From Chryseobacterium tructae (GTDB taxonomy: Bacteria; Bacteroidota; Bacteroidia; Flavobacteriales; Weeksellaceae): a stretch of DNA of 64,000 nt. Shown here piece by piece: positions 20,863 to 29,458 of this stretch. The notes under the pieces were generated by a model, which saw only the letters and a list, made by a program, of their open reading frames with translations, was not told the origin of the DNA and did not search any database. A program made the translations under genes and the position numbers. The DNA lies in contig NZ_JAUFQR010000001.1 in assembly GCF_030409875.1 (NCBI RefSeq), positions 3,162,001 through 3,226,000 of the forward strand, in the 5' to 3' direction. How positions within the stretch are numbered: position 1 is the stretch's first letter; the number at the start of each line of letters is the position of its first letter.

Positions 20863-21183
20863 CTAAGCAAATAGTCTTCTCCATTTGGTTACTGTATTTC
20901 TACTCAGTTTGAAATGCTGGGCTAATTCACTGTTGTTGAGATGTTTTTCTTTTTGAAAACTCAGAATACTTAAAATGGTTTCTTTATCATAAGAACGATG
21001 TTTCTGATTATCCCGAGCTTCTCTATGAACTTCAAAAATTCGGTTATTGATCTCTATTACATCCAGATAAGACAGCTCTTTTTTAGATATCATTTCTTTA
21101 AGTTCCTCTTTTTTTTCCGGAAATTTTAGAGTAAGAATATCATTAAATATTTTTTGATAGTTGGGGGTATTTCTATTCTTCAT
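20863..21183 (-). CDS. Helix-turn-helix protein, second of an HTH pair
   Basis: 106 residues. The C-terminal 40 residues form a homeodomain-like HTH: ILSILSFQKEKHLNNSELAQ then HFKLSRNTVTKWRRLF. The N-terminal part (FPEKKEELKEMISKKELSYL) is helical. Proteins of this type occur next to each other with the type at 21227 in Chryseobacterium genomes and are often labelled transposase, but there is no catalytic DDE or Tyr domain here, so I call it a DNA-binding regulator. It lies 43 bases after its partner. Confidence 0.7.
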   Translation of the reverse strand: MKNRNTPNYQKIFNDILTLKFPEKKEELKEMISKKELSYLDVIEINNRIFEVHREARDNQKHRSYDKETILSILSFQKEKHLNNSELAQHFKLSRNTVTKWRRLFA

Positions 21184-21226
21184 GTTTAATTTGGTATATA
21201 GGTTTAGTCTTTATCTTCTATCTGTT

Positions 21227-21669
21227 CTATTTCTTTTTTGTTTCACTGTATTTCGCAATCCATTTGTACAATGTGGTTTTAGGAATACGATATTCTCTAA
21301 CAATCTGAGCCTTTGTTTTCTTACCGGCAGATATCTGTTCCAATATAAAGTCTATTATTTCTTTGGTATATAAGTTTTTTCGAAATTCAGGAAATGAGCT
21401 TTTTTCTCTTTTATGTTCAGTATTTTCCTGCTTTCCTGGTGGAGAAAACAAAATCAAATGCTGTGAATAGAGTCTGAAAAAATCATACCCCAGTATTTTA
21501 CTGAATTTGAGAAGAACATCCGTCGACAGATTTTCACTTTGATATATTTGTTCGAGTTCTTTATCTGTACATTTCAGATAATTGCAAATCCGTACAATAT
21601 CAACATCTTCCATCCTGATCTTTTCTTTTATCAATTCCCTATATGAAGTTCTTTAAAGTTAATTGACAT
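21227..21669 (-). CDS. Helix-turn-helix protein, first of an HTH pair, frameshifted start
   Basis: Restored length about 147 residues. The C-terminus holds an HTH: AQIVREYRIPKTTLYKWIAK. The middle has YDFFRLYSQHLILF, shared with the plus-strand gene at 42795. The direct reading begins at 21634, but comparing with the 42795 copy (MNLKKIHIGKLIQIR) shows the true start at 21669 (MSINFKELHIG), with one base missing near 21635-21639. It has no catalytic domain, so it is probably a regulator. It sits beside four secreted paralogues. Confidence 0.65.
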
Positions 21670-22086
21670 ATTTTCTTTTGTCTTTATCGAAGTTATTCTA
21701 AAGTTCTGCCAGCATCTATACTTTTATTTGAAAGGCGTTCCAATACCAACTTATTAAAGCTTGAAAAATCAAGTGAAAATTTTGTGATTCAAATCATTAT
21801 TACTTGTTTCCGTCAGCCTAATTTCTATTTTGGATATTGTTTTGGAAAAATTTTCCAGAGAAACTAAAAGCCTTCAAAAAATCTATTGGATTTAAGAAGA
21901 CCTTTAGTTAAAAAATCATCATTTAACTTAGTGTATTAACCCCACTGTGTTTTTATGTCTTAAAGATGGGAACTCCATTCTCAACAACCAAAAAAATGCA
22001 TCAGACACAGATAGGACATTATCGCAAAATACTAAATTTCAACACATTACACTTAAGTCCTAATCTTAATCTACAAAAACCCTTCA
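21670..22086. other. Upstream region of the HTH pair with a conserved element
   Basis: About 417 bases between the HTH pair and the paralogue operon. It contains the degenerate tandem element at 21999-22020. On the minus strand it also contains a segment with the word GGCTTTTAGTTT that matches the leader of the paralogue operon. On the minus strand near 21755 a reading VGIGTPF follows two stops and could be a decayed relic of the secreted family. No intact gene. Confidence 0.45.
21999..22020 (+). repeat. Degenerate copy of the tandem 11-bp element
   Basis: CATCAGACACA then GATAGGACATT, two 11-base units related to CATCGGACACG at 25888-25909. On the minus strand both copies are followed by a run of seven T. 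It lies about 330 bases upstream of the HTH pair. Confidence 0.5.
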
Positions 22087-22890
22087 TTATCTTCCTGAAA
22101 CAATAAATGTAAAAGGCCGGTTAGATGATTTCCCAAATTGGTCTCCCGTTTTTATTCTAATGACCGAATTGGATAAGAAAGCAACCTGAGTATTATCATT
22201 GGTTTTTAATCTTGTCCCCGGGAATCTGGAATCCGGATAATCTCCGGTATTTATTCCACCTCCGCTTTGACCATAAGCATCTACAATATTGGTGGATATC
22301 CCGTAGATTTCCGTCAATGGAGTATCGAACATAATGTCAAAAACACCATCACTAGGATTGGAAATTTTATATCCGGTTCCTTTAGCAGAATCAATTCCGC
22401 CTTTGGAAGAAGTAGTCTGAACTGTTCCCACATTATATCGTTGTCCGGGTGCTCCGCCAATAATTTGGGAATTAGGAAGATAATTATTTGTAGAATTTTG
22501 TAATGAATTGAACCTTACATACACTGTTCCGCCCAAAAAGCGGGAAGCATCTGTCATAGACTGGCTGCCAGCCTTTAACCCAACCCATACCGAGCCATCA
22601 AAATAATAATATCCTGGGGCTGTAATGGCTGCCGTCTTTACACTCATTGTAGCTACTTTTTCGCTCACATATACAAAACTACCTGCCTGATCATTTCCGT
22701 ACGCTGTATCTTTTGCCTTTAATTCGTTTCCTGTTACTCTGGGAGCAATCATTCCTACCGCTAAATTCGGATTGGTATTCGGATCAGATACATCCAATGT
22801 TGCTTGAGGCTGGTCTATATTAATCCCGACTTGCGCGTAAGAGAATAATCCAAAAAATAAAGTAACAATGACAAAAAAATTGTTTTTCAT
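22087..22890 (-). CDS. Secreted paralogue of the GIxTxxPxATLDV family (4th in operon)
   Basis: 267 residues. Signal peptide to SYAQ, then VGINIDQPQATLDVSDP, then GMIAPRVTGNEL and YYYFDGSVWVGLKAG, the N-terminal module shared with the other three. The C-terminal half is a beta-rich domain with IYGISTNIVDAYGQSGGG and ends RPFTFIVSGR. It is exported, probably surface or extracellular, with no sorting signal recognised. It is the last gene of the operon. Confidence 0.7.
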   Translation of the reverse strand: MKNNFFVIVTLFFGLFSYAQVGINIDQPQATLDVSDPNTNPNLAVGMIAPRVTGNELKAKDTAYGNDQAGSFVYVSEKVATMSVKTAAITAPGYYYFDGSVWVGLKAGSQSMTDASRFLGGTVYVRFNSLQNSTNNYLPNSQIIGGAPGQRYNVGTVQTTSSKGGIDSAKGTGYKISNPSDGVFDIMFDTPLTEIYGISTNIVDAYGQSGGGINTGDYPDSRFPGTRLKTNDNTQVAFLSNSVIRIKTGDQFGKSSNRPFTFIVSGR

Positions 22891-22922
22891 AGTGTTTAAT
22901 TAAATTAAGAAAGTACAAATCT

Positions 22923-23724
22923 CTATTTACCTGTTATGACAAAGGTAAAAGTCCTGTTAGACAGGTCTCCAATACTGTTTCCTGTTTTGATTCTGATAAT
23001 TGAATTGGATAAATAGGCAACTTGGGTATTATCCTTTGTGTTAAGTCTACTCCCTGGCCATGTAGAATCTGGATTAGCTCCTCCTGACACCCCTCCACTT
23101 CCATTTCCATAAGCATCCAATGTATTTAAAGCCACCCCATAAATATCCTGATAAGGTATATCAAACTGGATATCAAATTCCTTGAGCAGGATTGGATATT
23201 TTATAGCCATTTCCATTCATGGTCATTACACCACCTACTCTGGCGGATTGGCCTGTAAGAGATCCTACACTGTAAGTTCCCGAGTTGTTTTGAATCACTC
23301 TGTTATTGGGTAATGTTCCGCCACTCGAGTTATCGAATTTTACATATACCGTTCCACCAAGAAATCGTGCTGCATCTGTAGATGGCTGGCCAGCTTCCTT
23401 AAAAGCAACCCAAACTCCGGCTCCTCCAAAATAATAGAATCCTGTAGATTTGATATTGATTGTTTTAGCAGAAGTCGGATTGGGAATTTCAGTTACATAT
23501 ACGATAGTTCCTACTTGCTCATTGCCGTACAGATTATCCTTAGCCTTAAGATCATTCCCTTTTATTCTTGGCGGAATAAGGCCATCCAACACTTTAGGAT
23601 CCGTAGATTTTCCTGAAACATCAAGTGTAGCCTTTGGAATATCTGTTCCTATTCCTATCTGTCCGGACATATAGGTTCCTGCTGCCATGACCAAAAGCCA
23701 CGTTATATAAGTTTTTTTCATCAT
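22923..23724 (-). CDS. Secreted paralogue of the GIxTxxPxATLDV family (3rd in operon), frameshifted
   Basis: Restored length 267 residues, the same as its neighbour. Signal peptide to GTYMSGQ, then IGIGTDIPKATLDVSG, IPPRIKGNDL and FYYFGGAGVWVAFKE. The reading stops after NPAQGI at 23173 but continues in another frame with FDIQFDIPYQDIYGVALN to RTFTFVITGK. Alignment with siblings (NPSDGVFDIMFD) shows two T missing in GGAATTTGAT near 23184-23188. The C-terminal domain matches its two neighbours closely. Confidence 0.7.
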
Positions 23725-23753
23725 TGATCAGTCTGTTTTTGTGAATAAGAAAT

Positions 23754-24551
23754 CTATTGGCCTGAAACCAAAAAACTAAAAGGTCTGTTGGATAAACTTC
23801 CATTGCCACTTCCCGTCTTTACCCGAATAATAGTATTGGAAACATAGGAAACCTGAGTATTATCAGTCACTAATAAAATATTTCCCGGCTCTGTTGTTTT
23901 CGGAGTTGCCCCCCCTGAAAGTTGTCCTTGTGTTCCTTGCCCGTAGGCATCTAGAATATTCAGTGATATTCCATAGATTCTTTGAAGAGGAGTATCAAAC
24001 TGGATATCATAAGTACCTGCAGAAGGGTTTGATATTTTATATCCCTGACCATACAATTGGGTAATGCTTCCTTTTGAAGACCTTTGATTTCCAAGATTTC
24101 CGACACTATATATTGTATTTTCAGCATTACCTATTATCCTGTTATCAGGAATATTACCTCCAGTAAGAACTGAAAAATTAACATATACAGTTCCCCCCAT
24201 GTATCTTGTAGCATCCGTGACAGGATTGCTTGAAGCTTTAAAAGAAATCCAAACATTGGCATTCCCGTCAAAATAATAGTAGCCGGGGTTTGTAACATTT
24301 ACCGTTTGTCCTTGAGGTGATGTATCAGCTGTAGTTATATATACCATTGTCCCGTTCTGTATGGGAGTATACGTTTTGTTTCTCAATTGTTGTCCTGTTA
24401 ATCTGGGAGCAATAATTCCATCTGCTTTTGTGAGATCAGCAGCAGCTCCTACGATATCCAATGTGGCCTTTGGAATAGAAGTATTAATTCCAAGCTGCGC
24501 AAAAGAAAATGTACCAAAAAGCAAGGTACAAAGTGTTATTTGTATTTTCAA
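23754..24551 (-). CDS. Secreted paralogue of the GIxTxxPxATLDV family (2nd in operon)
   Basis: 265 residues, intact. Signal peptide to TFSFAQ, then LGINTSIPKATLDIVG, GIIAPRLTGQQL and YYYFDGNANVWISFKAS. The C-terminal domain has IYGISLNILDAYGQGTQG and ends RPFSFLVSGQ. Together with the two following genes it forms a three-copy subfamily of nearly the same length and end. The function is unknown; the fold looks like secreted beta sandwiches. Confidence 0.75.
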   Translation of the reverse strand: MKIQITLCTLLFGTFSFAQLGINTSIPKATLDIVGAAADLTKADGIIAPRLTGQQLRNKTYTPIQNGTMVYITTADTSPQGQTVNVTNPGYYYFDGNANVWISFKASSNPVTDATRYMGGTVYVNFSVLTGGNIPDNRIIGNAENTIYSVGNLGNQRSSKGSITQLYGQGYKISNPSAGTYDIQFDTPLQRIYGISLNILDAYGQGTQGQLSGGATPKTTEPGNILLVTDNTQVSYVSNTIIRVKTGSGNGSLSNRPFSFLVSGQ

Positions 24552-24568
24552 AGTGTTCGAAATAAGGA

Positions 24569-25687
24569 TTAATTTAGACGCTGAGCCGTCATATAGAAAT
24601 AGTAATTATTATTGTCCCTAGTGGCGTGCCAGGTACAGTTGTACCATTCTCCATTGTTAAATGTTATCATGGCATTCACATATTCTGCCTCAAATCCAAC
24701 AGAACAAGAAAAGTCATCATTTCCATCAATATTGTAACTATAACTGTTTGTTGCAATCACTGTGCTAACTCCTGATTTATAGCTGTCGTTTGTAGAAAGG
24801 GAACTGATATTATAAGTTATAGAGCTTGAAGTTGTATTAAAAAGTTTAGGGCTCACTGAGCTATCATTCCAGCTTTCAATAAAATCCATCCTGAGTCCAT
24901 TGATAATAATATACTTTGACTGATCTAAAGAAGAGGCCAATTCATATGCAGACCTTCGGTCAGTGTTTACAATATCTGTTACTCCTTTATTATTCATCAT
25001 TCTTCTGGAGCCTCCATTAGCTATGAATGGAGCAGCTGGAACAGTTATTCTAGAGCTTTTAATTTCTCCTATCTGAAAACTAGAGCTGTTGTTTCCTATT
25101 GTTATACTACAACTTTTACCAAGAAAATTCAACGGAACAGAGATCGTACTTGGAGAACTAAAGTTAGGTGTTCCTGAAATGGTATAGGAAACTGTTCCAT
25201 TACCATTATTGAGTGTTCCAGCATTCTCAGTAAAGATAAGTCCATTTTGAATAAACGAGGTCCCAGATAAATAACTTCCTCCATTTCCTCCGGAGTAAGG
25301 GACATTAATTGATCCATTGTAAGGACTTCCTGATGTAAAAGTTAAAGGAAAAGCAGAAGCTGAACTGCAATTGAGTCCTGTAATAGATGGATTAATTGTA
25401 GAAGTATTGTTGAGAGATATCCATTCCTTTCCATTCCAGTAGACAAAGCCTTTATAATTAAGAGTATTCTCCCCTGTGTTATATACCATTAAACCTGTTG
25501 CCGGAGTTGGTATGGTAGAAGTATCACCTGAGCCTGTAAGTGCTACTCTAGGGATTAGAATTCCTTTATTTGCAGATTGTAACTCTAATATGGCAGAAAG
25601 ATCAGGGGAAGCTGTTCCGATCCCAACTTGACTCCATAAAGATAAAGATGCAAGAAATGCAAATGGCAGAGTAATTATCCGTTTCAT
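24569..25687 (-). CDS. First gene of the secreted-paralogue operon, divergent C-terminus
   Basis: 372 residues. The N-terminus (SQVGIGTASPDLSAILELQS, then GILIPRVAL, VYNTGENTLNYKGFVYWNG) is the common Bacteroidetes secreted-protein module. The remainder differs from the other three: Ser/Thr/Asn-rich with a Cys near residue 103 (LNCSSASAFPLTF) and a C-terminal segment ending YYFYMTAQRLN. It precedes the second gene by 17 bases, so the four are co-transcribed. I do not recognise the C-terminal domain. Confidence 0.7.
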   Translation of the reverse strand: MKRIITLPFAFLASLSLWSQVGIGTASPDLSAILELQSANKGILIPRVALTGSGDTSTIPTPATGLMVYNTGENTLNYKGFVYWNGKEWISLNNTSTINPSITGLNCSSASAFPLTFTSGSPYNGSINVPYSGGNGGSYLSGTSFIQNGLIFTENAGTLNNGNGTVSYTISGTPNFSSPSTISVPLNFLGKSCSITIGNNSSSFQIGEIKSSRITVPAAPFIANGGSRRMMNNKGVTDIVNTDRRSAYELASSLDQSKYIIINGLRMDFIESWNDSSVSPKLFNTTSSSITYNISSLSTNDSYKSGVSTVIATNSYSYNIDGNDDFSCSVGFEAEYVNAMITFNNGEWYNCTWHATRDNNNYYFYMTAQRLN

Positions 25688-25763
25688 GAAATAATTTTTA
25701 AAGTTTTTTGTTGAAAATGTGTTTTTGTGAAATAAAAGGAGCAGTAAGAATTTTTTGGAAAAA

Positions 25764-25796
25764 CTAAAAGCTTTCTGAAATGCTGAAAGCTTTTAG
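25764..25796 (-). promoter_or_regulatory. Perfect leader hairpin of the secreted-paralogue operon
   Basis: CTAAAAGCTTTC and GAAAGCTTTTAG form a perfect 12-bp stem with a 9-base loop. On the minus strand it is followed by TTTTTCC and lies 77 bases upstream of the first start codon. It could be an attenuator, an mRNA stabiliser or a protein site. On the plus strand it has no T-tract. Confidence 0.55.
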
Positions 25797-25887
25797 TAGA
25801 AATCAATCCTCATTTTTCATCATCTTTATGACCCTTGTGTTTTCGTTTCAAATTTGAAGAAATAAACCTTTAAAAAACAAAAAAACA

Positions 25888-25909
25888 CATCGGACACGCA
25901 TCGGACACG
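25888..25909 (+). repeat. Perfect tandem 11-bp element, putative operator
   Basis: CATCGGACACG occurs twice without a gap (25888-25898 and 25899-25909). It lies about 200 bases upstream of the secreted-paralogue operon, and a degenerate copy sits upstream of the HTH pair. Eleven bases is one helical turn, as expected for side-by-side protein binding. Confidence 0.6.
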
Positions 25910-26216
25910 AATGTAAACAACTGAAAAACAGTATTATAATTTTTAAACCATTTTAAACCAATCTATAGGATTATTTACATGTAATTACAAAAAATAGTTC
26001 TTGAACATCAAAAACATTTTCCTTTTTGCTTAATTTCTACAGAAATACCTTTTTTTTAAGTAAAAAAAAGAATAGCTCTTCTTAGTTTATTCGATATTTG
26101 AGGGGAAGTTTATATCATAAAAATATAAGTACTATATCAATGATAATAGATACGACACATCAATCCCCGTTCAAAAGAAAAATAGGATTGGAAAATCATA
26201 TAAAAAATAAATAAGT

Positions 26217-26573
26217 TTAATCTTTGGGCGGAAAAGTAATTCCAGCATCCTGAATTAGATCATACCCATATTTCATGATAGTTTCAATAACAGGAATAGA
26301 TTGTTTGCCTTTCTCAGTAAGACTGTACTCTACCTTCGGAGGCACAACGGGATACACTTCGCGATGGATCATTTCTTTGCTTTCTAATTCCCTTAGCTGG
26401 CTGGTCAGCATTTTGTCTGTAATATGGGGAATATCCCTTTTCAGCTCACTAAAGCGAAGGGGCTTTTCTTGTAATCTCCATAATATAGGCATCTTCCAGG
26501 TTCCGCCAATATGACTTAAAGCAAACTCAATAGGTGTATAATACAATCTTTTATCGTGGAAAAACTCAGGCAT
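26217..26573 (-). CDS. HxlR family transcriptional regulator
   Basis: 118 residues with the winged-helix pattern of HxlR: FALSHIGGTWKMPILWRL, then RFSELKRDIPHITDKML, then LRELESKEMIHREVYPVVPP. I chose MPEFFHDKRLY at 26573; the longer reading from 26657 adds a cysteine-poor hydrophobic stretch that does not belong. HxlR members often repress divergent transporters. Here the divergent gene is an MFS exporter, and direct repeats lie between the two. Confidence 0.85.
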   Translation of the reverse strand: MPEFFHDKRLYYTPIEFALSHIGGTWKMPILWRLQEKPLRFSELKRDIPHITDKMLTSQLRELESKEMIHREVYPVVPPKVEYSLTEKGKQSIPVIETIMKYGYDLIQDAGITFPPKD

Positions 26574-26600
26574 AATTATTTTTTCAAATTCACTTTCAAA

Positions 26601-26633
26601 AAAGTAAGTATAGCACCAAAAGGTAAGTATATA
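26601..26633. promoter_or_regulatory. Direct-repeat operator candidate for HxlR
   Basis: GTAAGTATA occurs at 26604-26612 and 26623-26631, 19 bases apart, in the divergent promoter region. AAAAAGTAAG and AAAGGTAAG flanks are also similar. A site for the HxlR dimer is plausible. Confidence 0.45.
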
Positions 26634-26674
26634 GTTTTCTGATAGTTCATTATGCAAATTTGCACAAAAAAATT

Positions 26675-27826
26675 ATGAAATCGAAAAGAAATCTTTATGT
26701 GCTTGCTCTTGGGGTATTCGGTATTACAACCACAGAATTTGGCGTGATTGGCGTATTGCCGGAAATAGCATCAGCTTTCCAGATATCCATTGAAAAAGCA
26801 GGCTGGCTGCTAAGTGCTTTTGCCTTGATTGTAGCTGTCTTTGGTCCGTTTATGCTTATGGCATTATCTTCATTCAAGAGAAAGGGTTTATTGATTTGTT
26901 CTCTGCTTATTTTTACCGGAGCCAATATTCTATCTGCCTATATTGGGAACTTCTATGCTTTATTAGCAGTCAGAATGATTCCTGCTTTTTTCCATCCTGT
27001 TTATTGGTCAATTGCTTTATCCGTAGCCGAAAAATCTTCTGAATCTTCTGACAAATCAAAGGCGGTAAGCATTATTTTCTCCGGACTTACTCTGGCTACT
27101 GTGTTTGGTGTCCCATTGGCCACTTTAATGTCTGATCTATTTTCCTGGCAATCTTCATTTCTGCTTACTGCTTCCATTAATATAGTAGCGTTAATTGGAG
27201 TTCAGGTTTTACTTCCAACCATTGAAAAAGAAAGTGACCCACCAATGGAATTTGATCTTACCATTTTTAAAAATAAAAGTCTATGGATGGGTTTATTCAT
27301 TGCCTTTTTTACCATTGCGGCCATGTATTCTACCTATGGATATATGGCAGATTTCCTGAAAAATGTAACACGAATGAATGGCAGACAAATCAGTATCATG
27401 CTTTTTATTTTCGGTACAGTTGGGATTCTTGGAAATAAACTGGCGGGAAAGTATATGAGTAGATTTCCATTTCAGACCACTTGCTTATTCCTGATTGTAT
27501 TAGCAGGTATCCATATACTGATCTATTGTTATGGAAATCTTTTTGTTCCTACGATCTGGATTATCGGTTTTTGGGGATTGATTCATTCAGGAGGGTTTCT
27601 CATCAGCAATATGAATGTTACCTCTACTGTTTCCGGCTCCTCCGAATTCATCAATAGTATTTTTACATCTTGTGGAAATTTTGCAATAACAGCAGGAGCT
27701 TTATTTGGAGGTTACTGGATTGCTCATTACAGGATTGAAAACGTAACAGGTTCAAGTATGATTGGTTTTATCTTAGCCATGATTATGGTATTATTAAAAA
27801 ATAAACTGATACAATCTAAACGTTAA
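26675..27826 (+). CDS. MFS transporter (DHA1, AraJ-like)
   Basis: 383 residues with about 12 membrane segments. The start LALGVFGITTTEFGVIGVLP is typical of the 12-TM DHA1 group that exports drugs, sugars or purines (AraJ, PbuE-like). I chose ATG 26675; a TTG at 26660 adds only five residues. It should work in the inner membrane as a proton-driven exporter, substrate unknown. It is divergent from the HxlR gene and ends at a bidirectional terminator. Confidence 0.82.
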   Translation: MKSKRNLYVLALGVFGITTTEFGVIGVLPEIASAFQISIEKAGWLLSAFALIVAVFGPFMLMALSSFKRKGLLICSLLIFTGANILSAYIGNFYALLAVRMIPAFFHPVYWSIALSVAEKSSESSDKSKAVSIIFSGLTLATVFGVPLATLMSDLFSWQSSFLLTASINIVALIGVQVLLPTIEKESDPPMEFDLTIFKNKSLWMGLFIAFFTIAAMYSTYGYMADFLKNVTRMNGRQISIMLFIFGTVGILGNKLAGKYMSRFPFQTTCLFLIVLAGIHILIYCYGNLFVPTIWIIGFWGLIHSGGFLISNMNVTSTVSGSSEFINSIFTSCGNFAITAGALFGGYWIAHYRIENVTGSSMIGFILAMIMVLLKNKLIQSKR

Positions 27827-27833
27827 TATAAAT

Positions 27834-27872
27834 AAAAAGTCCTTCCAGAGAACCTGAAAGGACTTTTTATTA
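27834..27872. terminator. Bidirectional terminator between MFS and ABC genes
   Basis: AAAAAGTCCTT (27834-27844) pairs perfectly with AAGGACTTTTT (27858-27868). With T-runs on both strands it can serve the two convergent genes. Confidence 0.85.
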
Positions 27873-27896
27873 TTTAAAGTACTCCTGATCTTTATT

Positions 27897-28532
27897 TTAA
27901 AACCTAAGTGTGTTCAATTGACTAAACTCTTCTTTGTTATATATCGTTTCAATGTTTCCATTTTGCAACAATGCGATTTTATCACAGGTATGGAAAAGAG
28001 TTTCAATAATATGAGAGCTGATTATCACTACTTTATTCTGAGATTTTAGCTGTCTGATAATATCATAAAGCAGATGCACCCCTTCAAAATCAACTCCGTT
28101 GAAGGGTTCATCCAGAATATTGATGGGTTTATTCAGCATGAGCATCCCAACCAGAGCCAGCTTCTTCTTCATTCCGCTGGAATAGTATTGTACATATTTT
28201 TTCAATGGGAGATTGAATTTTTCAATGATTTCTTTAATCTCACCTTCTTTTTGGGGAGAAAAATAAGACAGATATTCTTCTCCTGTAATATAAGGATAAA
28301 AATAATTTTCTGTTTCCAGATAGGAGATTTGTTTCCGTTGTAAAGGCTTGTTTTTCCAGGTAATACTTCCTGAAAACGGCAGACTTTGATATACGGATTC
28401 AAACAAGGTAGTCTTCCCTGCCCCATTCTTGCCCAGGATTCCCAAAATGCATCCTTCTTCAATCGATAAATTTAAGTCGTTTAAAACTTTCTGGTTCTTA
28501 AATTCTACCTTTACATTCTTAATTTCCAACAT
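27897..28532 (-). CDS. ABC transporter ATP-binding protein
   Basis: 211 residues, a single nucleotide-binding domain. Walker A is GKNGAGKTTL near residue 34, the signature is SSGMKKK (a variant of LSGGQ), Walker B is NILDEP and the switch His is in IISSHI. It acts in the inner membrane together with the adjacent 303-residue membrane protein. It overlaps that gene by 14 bases, so translation is coupled. Confidence 0.88.
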   Translation of the reverse strand: MLEIKNVKVEFKNQKVLNDLNLSIEEGCILGILGKNGAGKTTLFESVYQSLPFSGSITWKNKPLQRKQISYLETENYFYPYITGEEYLSYFSPQKEGEIKEIIEKFNLPLKKYVQYYSSGMKKKLALVGMLMLNKPINILDEPFNGVDFEGVHLLYDIIRQLKSQNKVVIISSHIIETLFHTCDKIALLQNGNIETIYNKEEFSQLNTLRF

Positions 28533-29430
28533 AGGTTTTGATATTTTGGTTAGCTTTTTTGATATTGGAATTAATCATCCAAAGCGCAGGAATAATAGTC
28601 ATACTACACAGGAAGTATTCAAAATACACGCCCATATTGTAGTCGCTTTCTTTATTTTTATGTTTATAATTTTTATATTTTCTGAGAAGAATCAACAGGA
28701 GATAAAGGTTCATAAAGGCAAAATAGTACAATACATATAAGCTTTGATAAGGGTTTAAAATCAAAAAAGAGCAGCCAACCGGTATAAGCAGTGCATTAAA
28801 AAACAAGGTGTTTTTTCTTATTTTTTCTTTCAAAGTATGTTTTTTGAAGTACATTTCAAGCATTTCTTTACTTTCATGCGGCTGGTATACAGGAGAAATA
28901 AAATCTAGAACAAAAGTTCCTGCCAAGATCAATGTTGCCGGATGATAAGATGAACATAAAACAACGATGAATCCCAAAATCACTTTCCAACTATTCTTTC
29001 TTAAAAAGCCTTTCCACTCGAACAGACTGTTGGGTATAAAGTCCCATCCCAGGCTCAGCCACGGTTTTGTTCTTGGAGGAATAAAAGTGAGCAAAACAAT
29101 CAAAAGATATAAAATGAGACCTGTTTTTTCTGTTTGGTAGTGGATATTCCCAAATAATAAAACACTATACATGATCAAGGTTTCCAATACAATGATCCAT
29201 CGCCAGCTTTTCACAAAGACTTTTTTCAGAAAAGGAATGTCTTTCCTTTCGCCATGAAAAAGGGCTATAAGAGTAAAAAATATGATTGGATAATAATAGT
29301 TTTCCGGCATTTTTACAGCAATCAGAGCGCCAAAAACGAGTAAGACAGGAATGCTTACTTTAGGATTCAGATTGAGTATTCTAACACTCTGACTGAGTCT
29401 AAATTTAAAATGGTTGATTAGTTTTTTCAA
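28519..29430 (-). CDS. ABC transporter membrane subunit, hypothetical family
   Basis: 303 residues with about six to eight hydrophobic segments, e.g. VLLVFGALIAV, IIFFTLIALFHG, LILYLLIVLLTFIPP and VYLLILL. It has no ATP-binding motif. It overlaps the ATP-binding gene by 14 bases, so it is the permease of that exporter. It may move lipid or peptide, but nothing in the sequence indicates which. Confidence 0.7.
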   Translation of the reverse strand: MKKLINHFKFRLSQSVRILNLNPKVSIPVLLVFGALIAVKMPENYYYPIIFFTLIALFHGERKDIPFLKKVFVKSWRWIIVLETLIMYSVLLFGNIHYQTEKTGLILYLLIVLLTFIPPRTKPWLSLGWDFIPNSLFEWKGFLRKNSWKVILGFIVVLCSSYHPATLILAGTFVLDFISPVYQPHESKEMLEMYFKKHTLKEKIRKNTLFFNALLIPVGCSFLILNPYQSLYVLYYFAFMNLYLLLILLRKYKNYKHKNKESDYNMGVYFEYFLCSMTIIPALWMINSNIKKANQNIKTYVGN

Positions 29431-29458
29431 AAGATTCTTAATAATATCTAATAACAGT

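Larger units (their letters stand above)
25688..26216. other. 529-base upstream region of the paralogue operon
   Basis: Non-coding, AT-rich. It holds the perfect hairpin at 25764-25796 and the tandem 11-bp element at 25888-25909, both described separately. From 25920 to 26216 I see only AT-rich sequence. The HxlR gene ends at 26217 from the other side. Confidence 0.45.

Noticed and set aside
20863..21669. HTH pair as an insertion sequence
   Set aside because: No catalytic domain, no terminal inverted repeats and no target duplication; regulators fit better.
24361..24621. Plus-strand open frame over the second paralogue
   Set aside because: Antisense to a well-supported secreted gene.
26695..26925. 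Minus-strand open frame of 76 codons inside the MFS gene
   Set aside because: Antisense shadow of a membrane protein.
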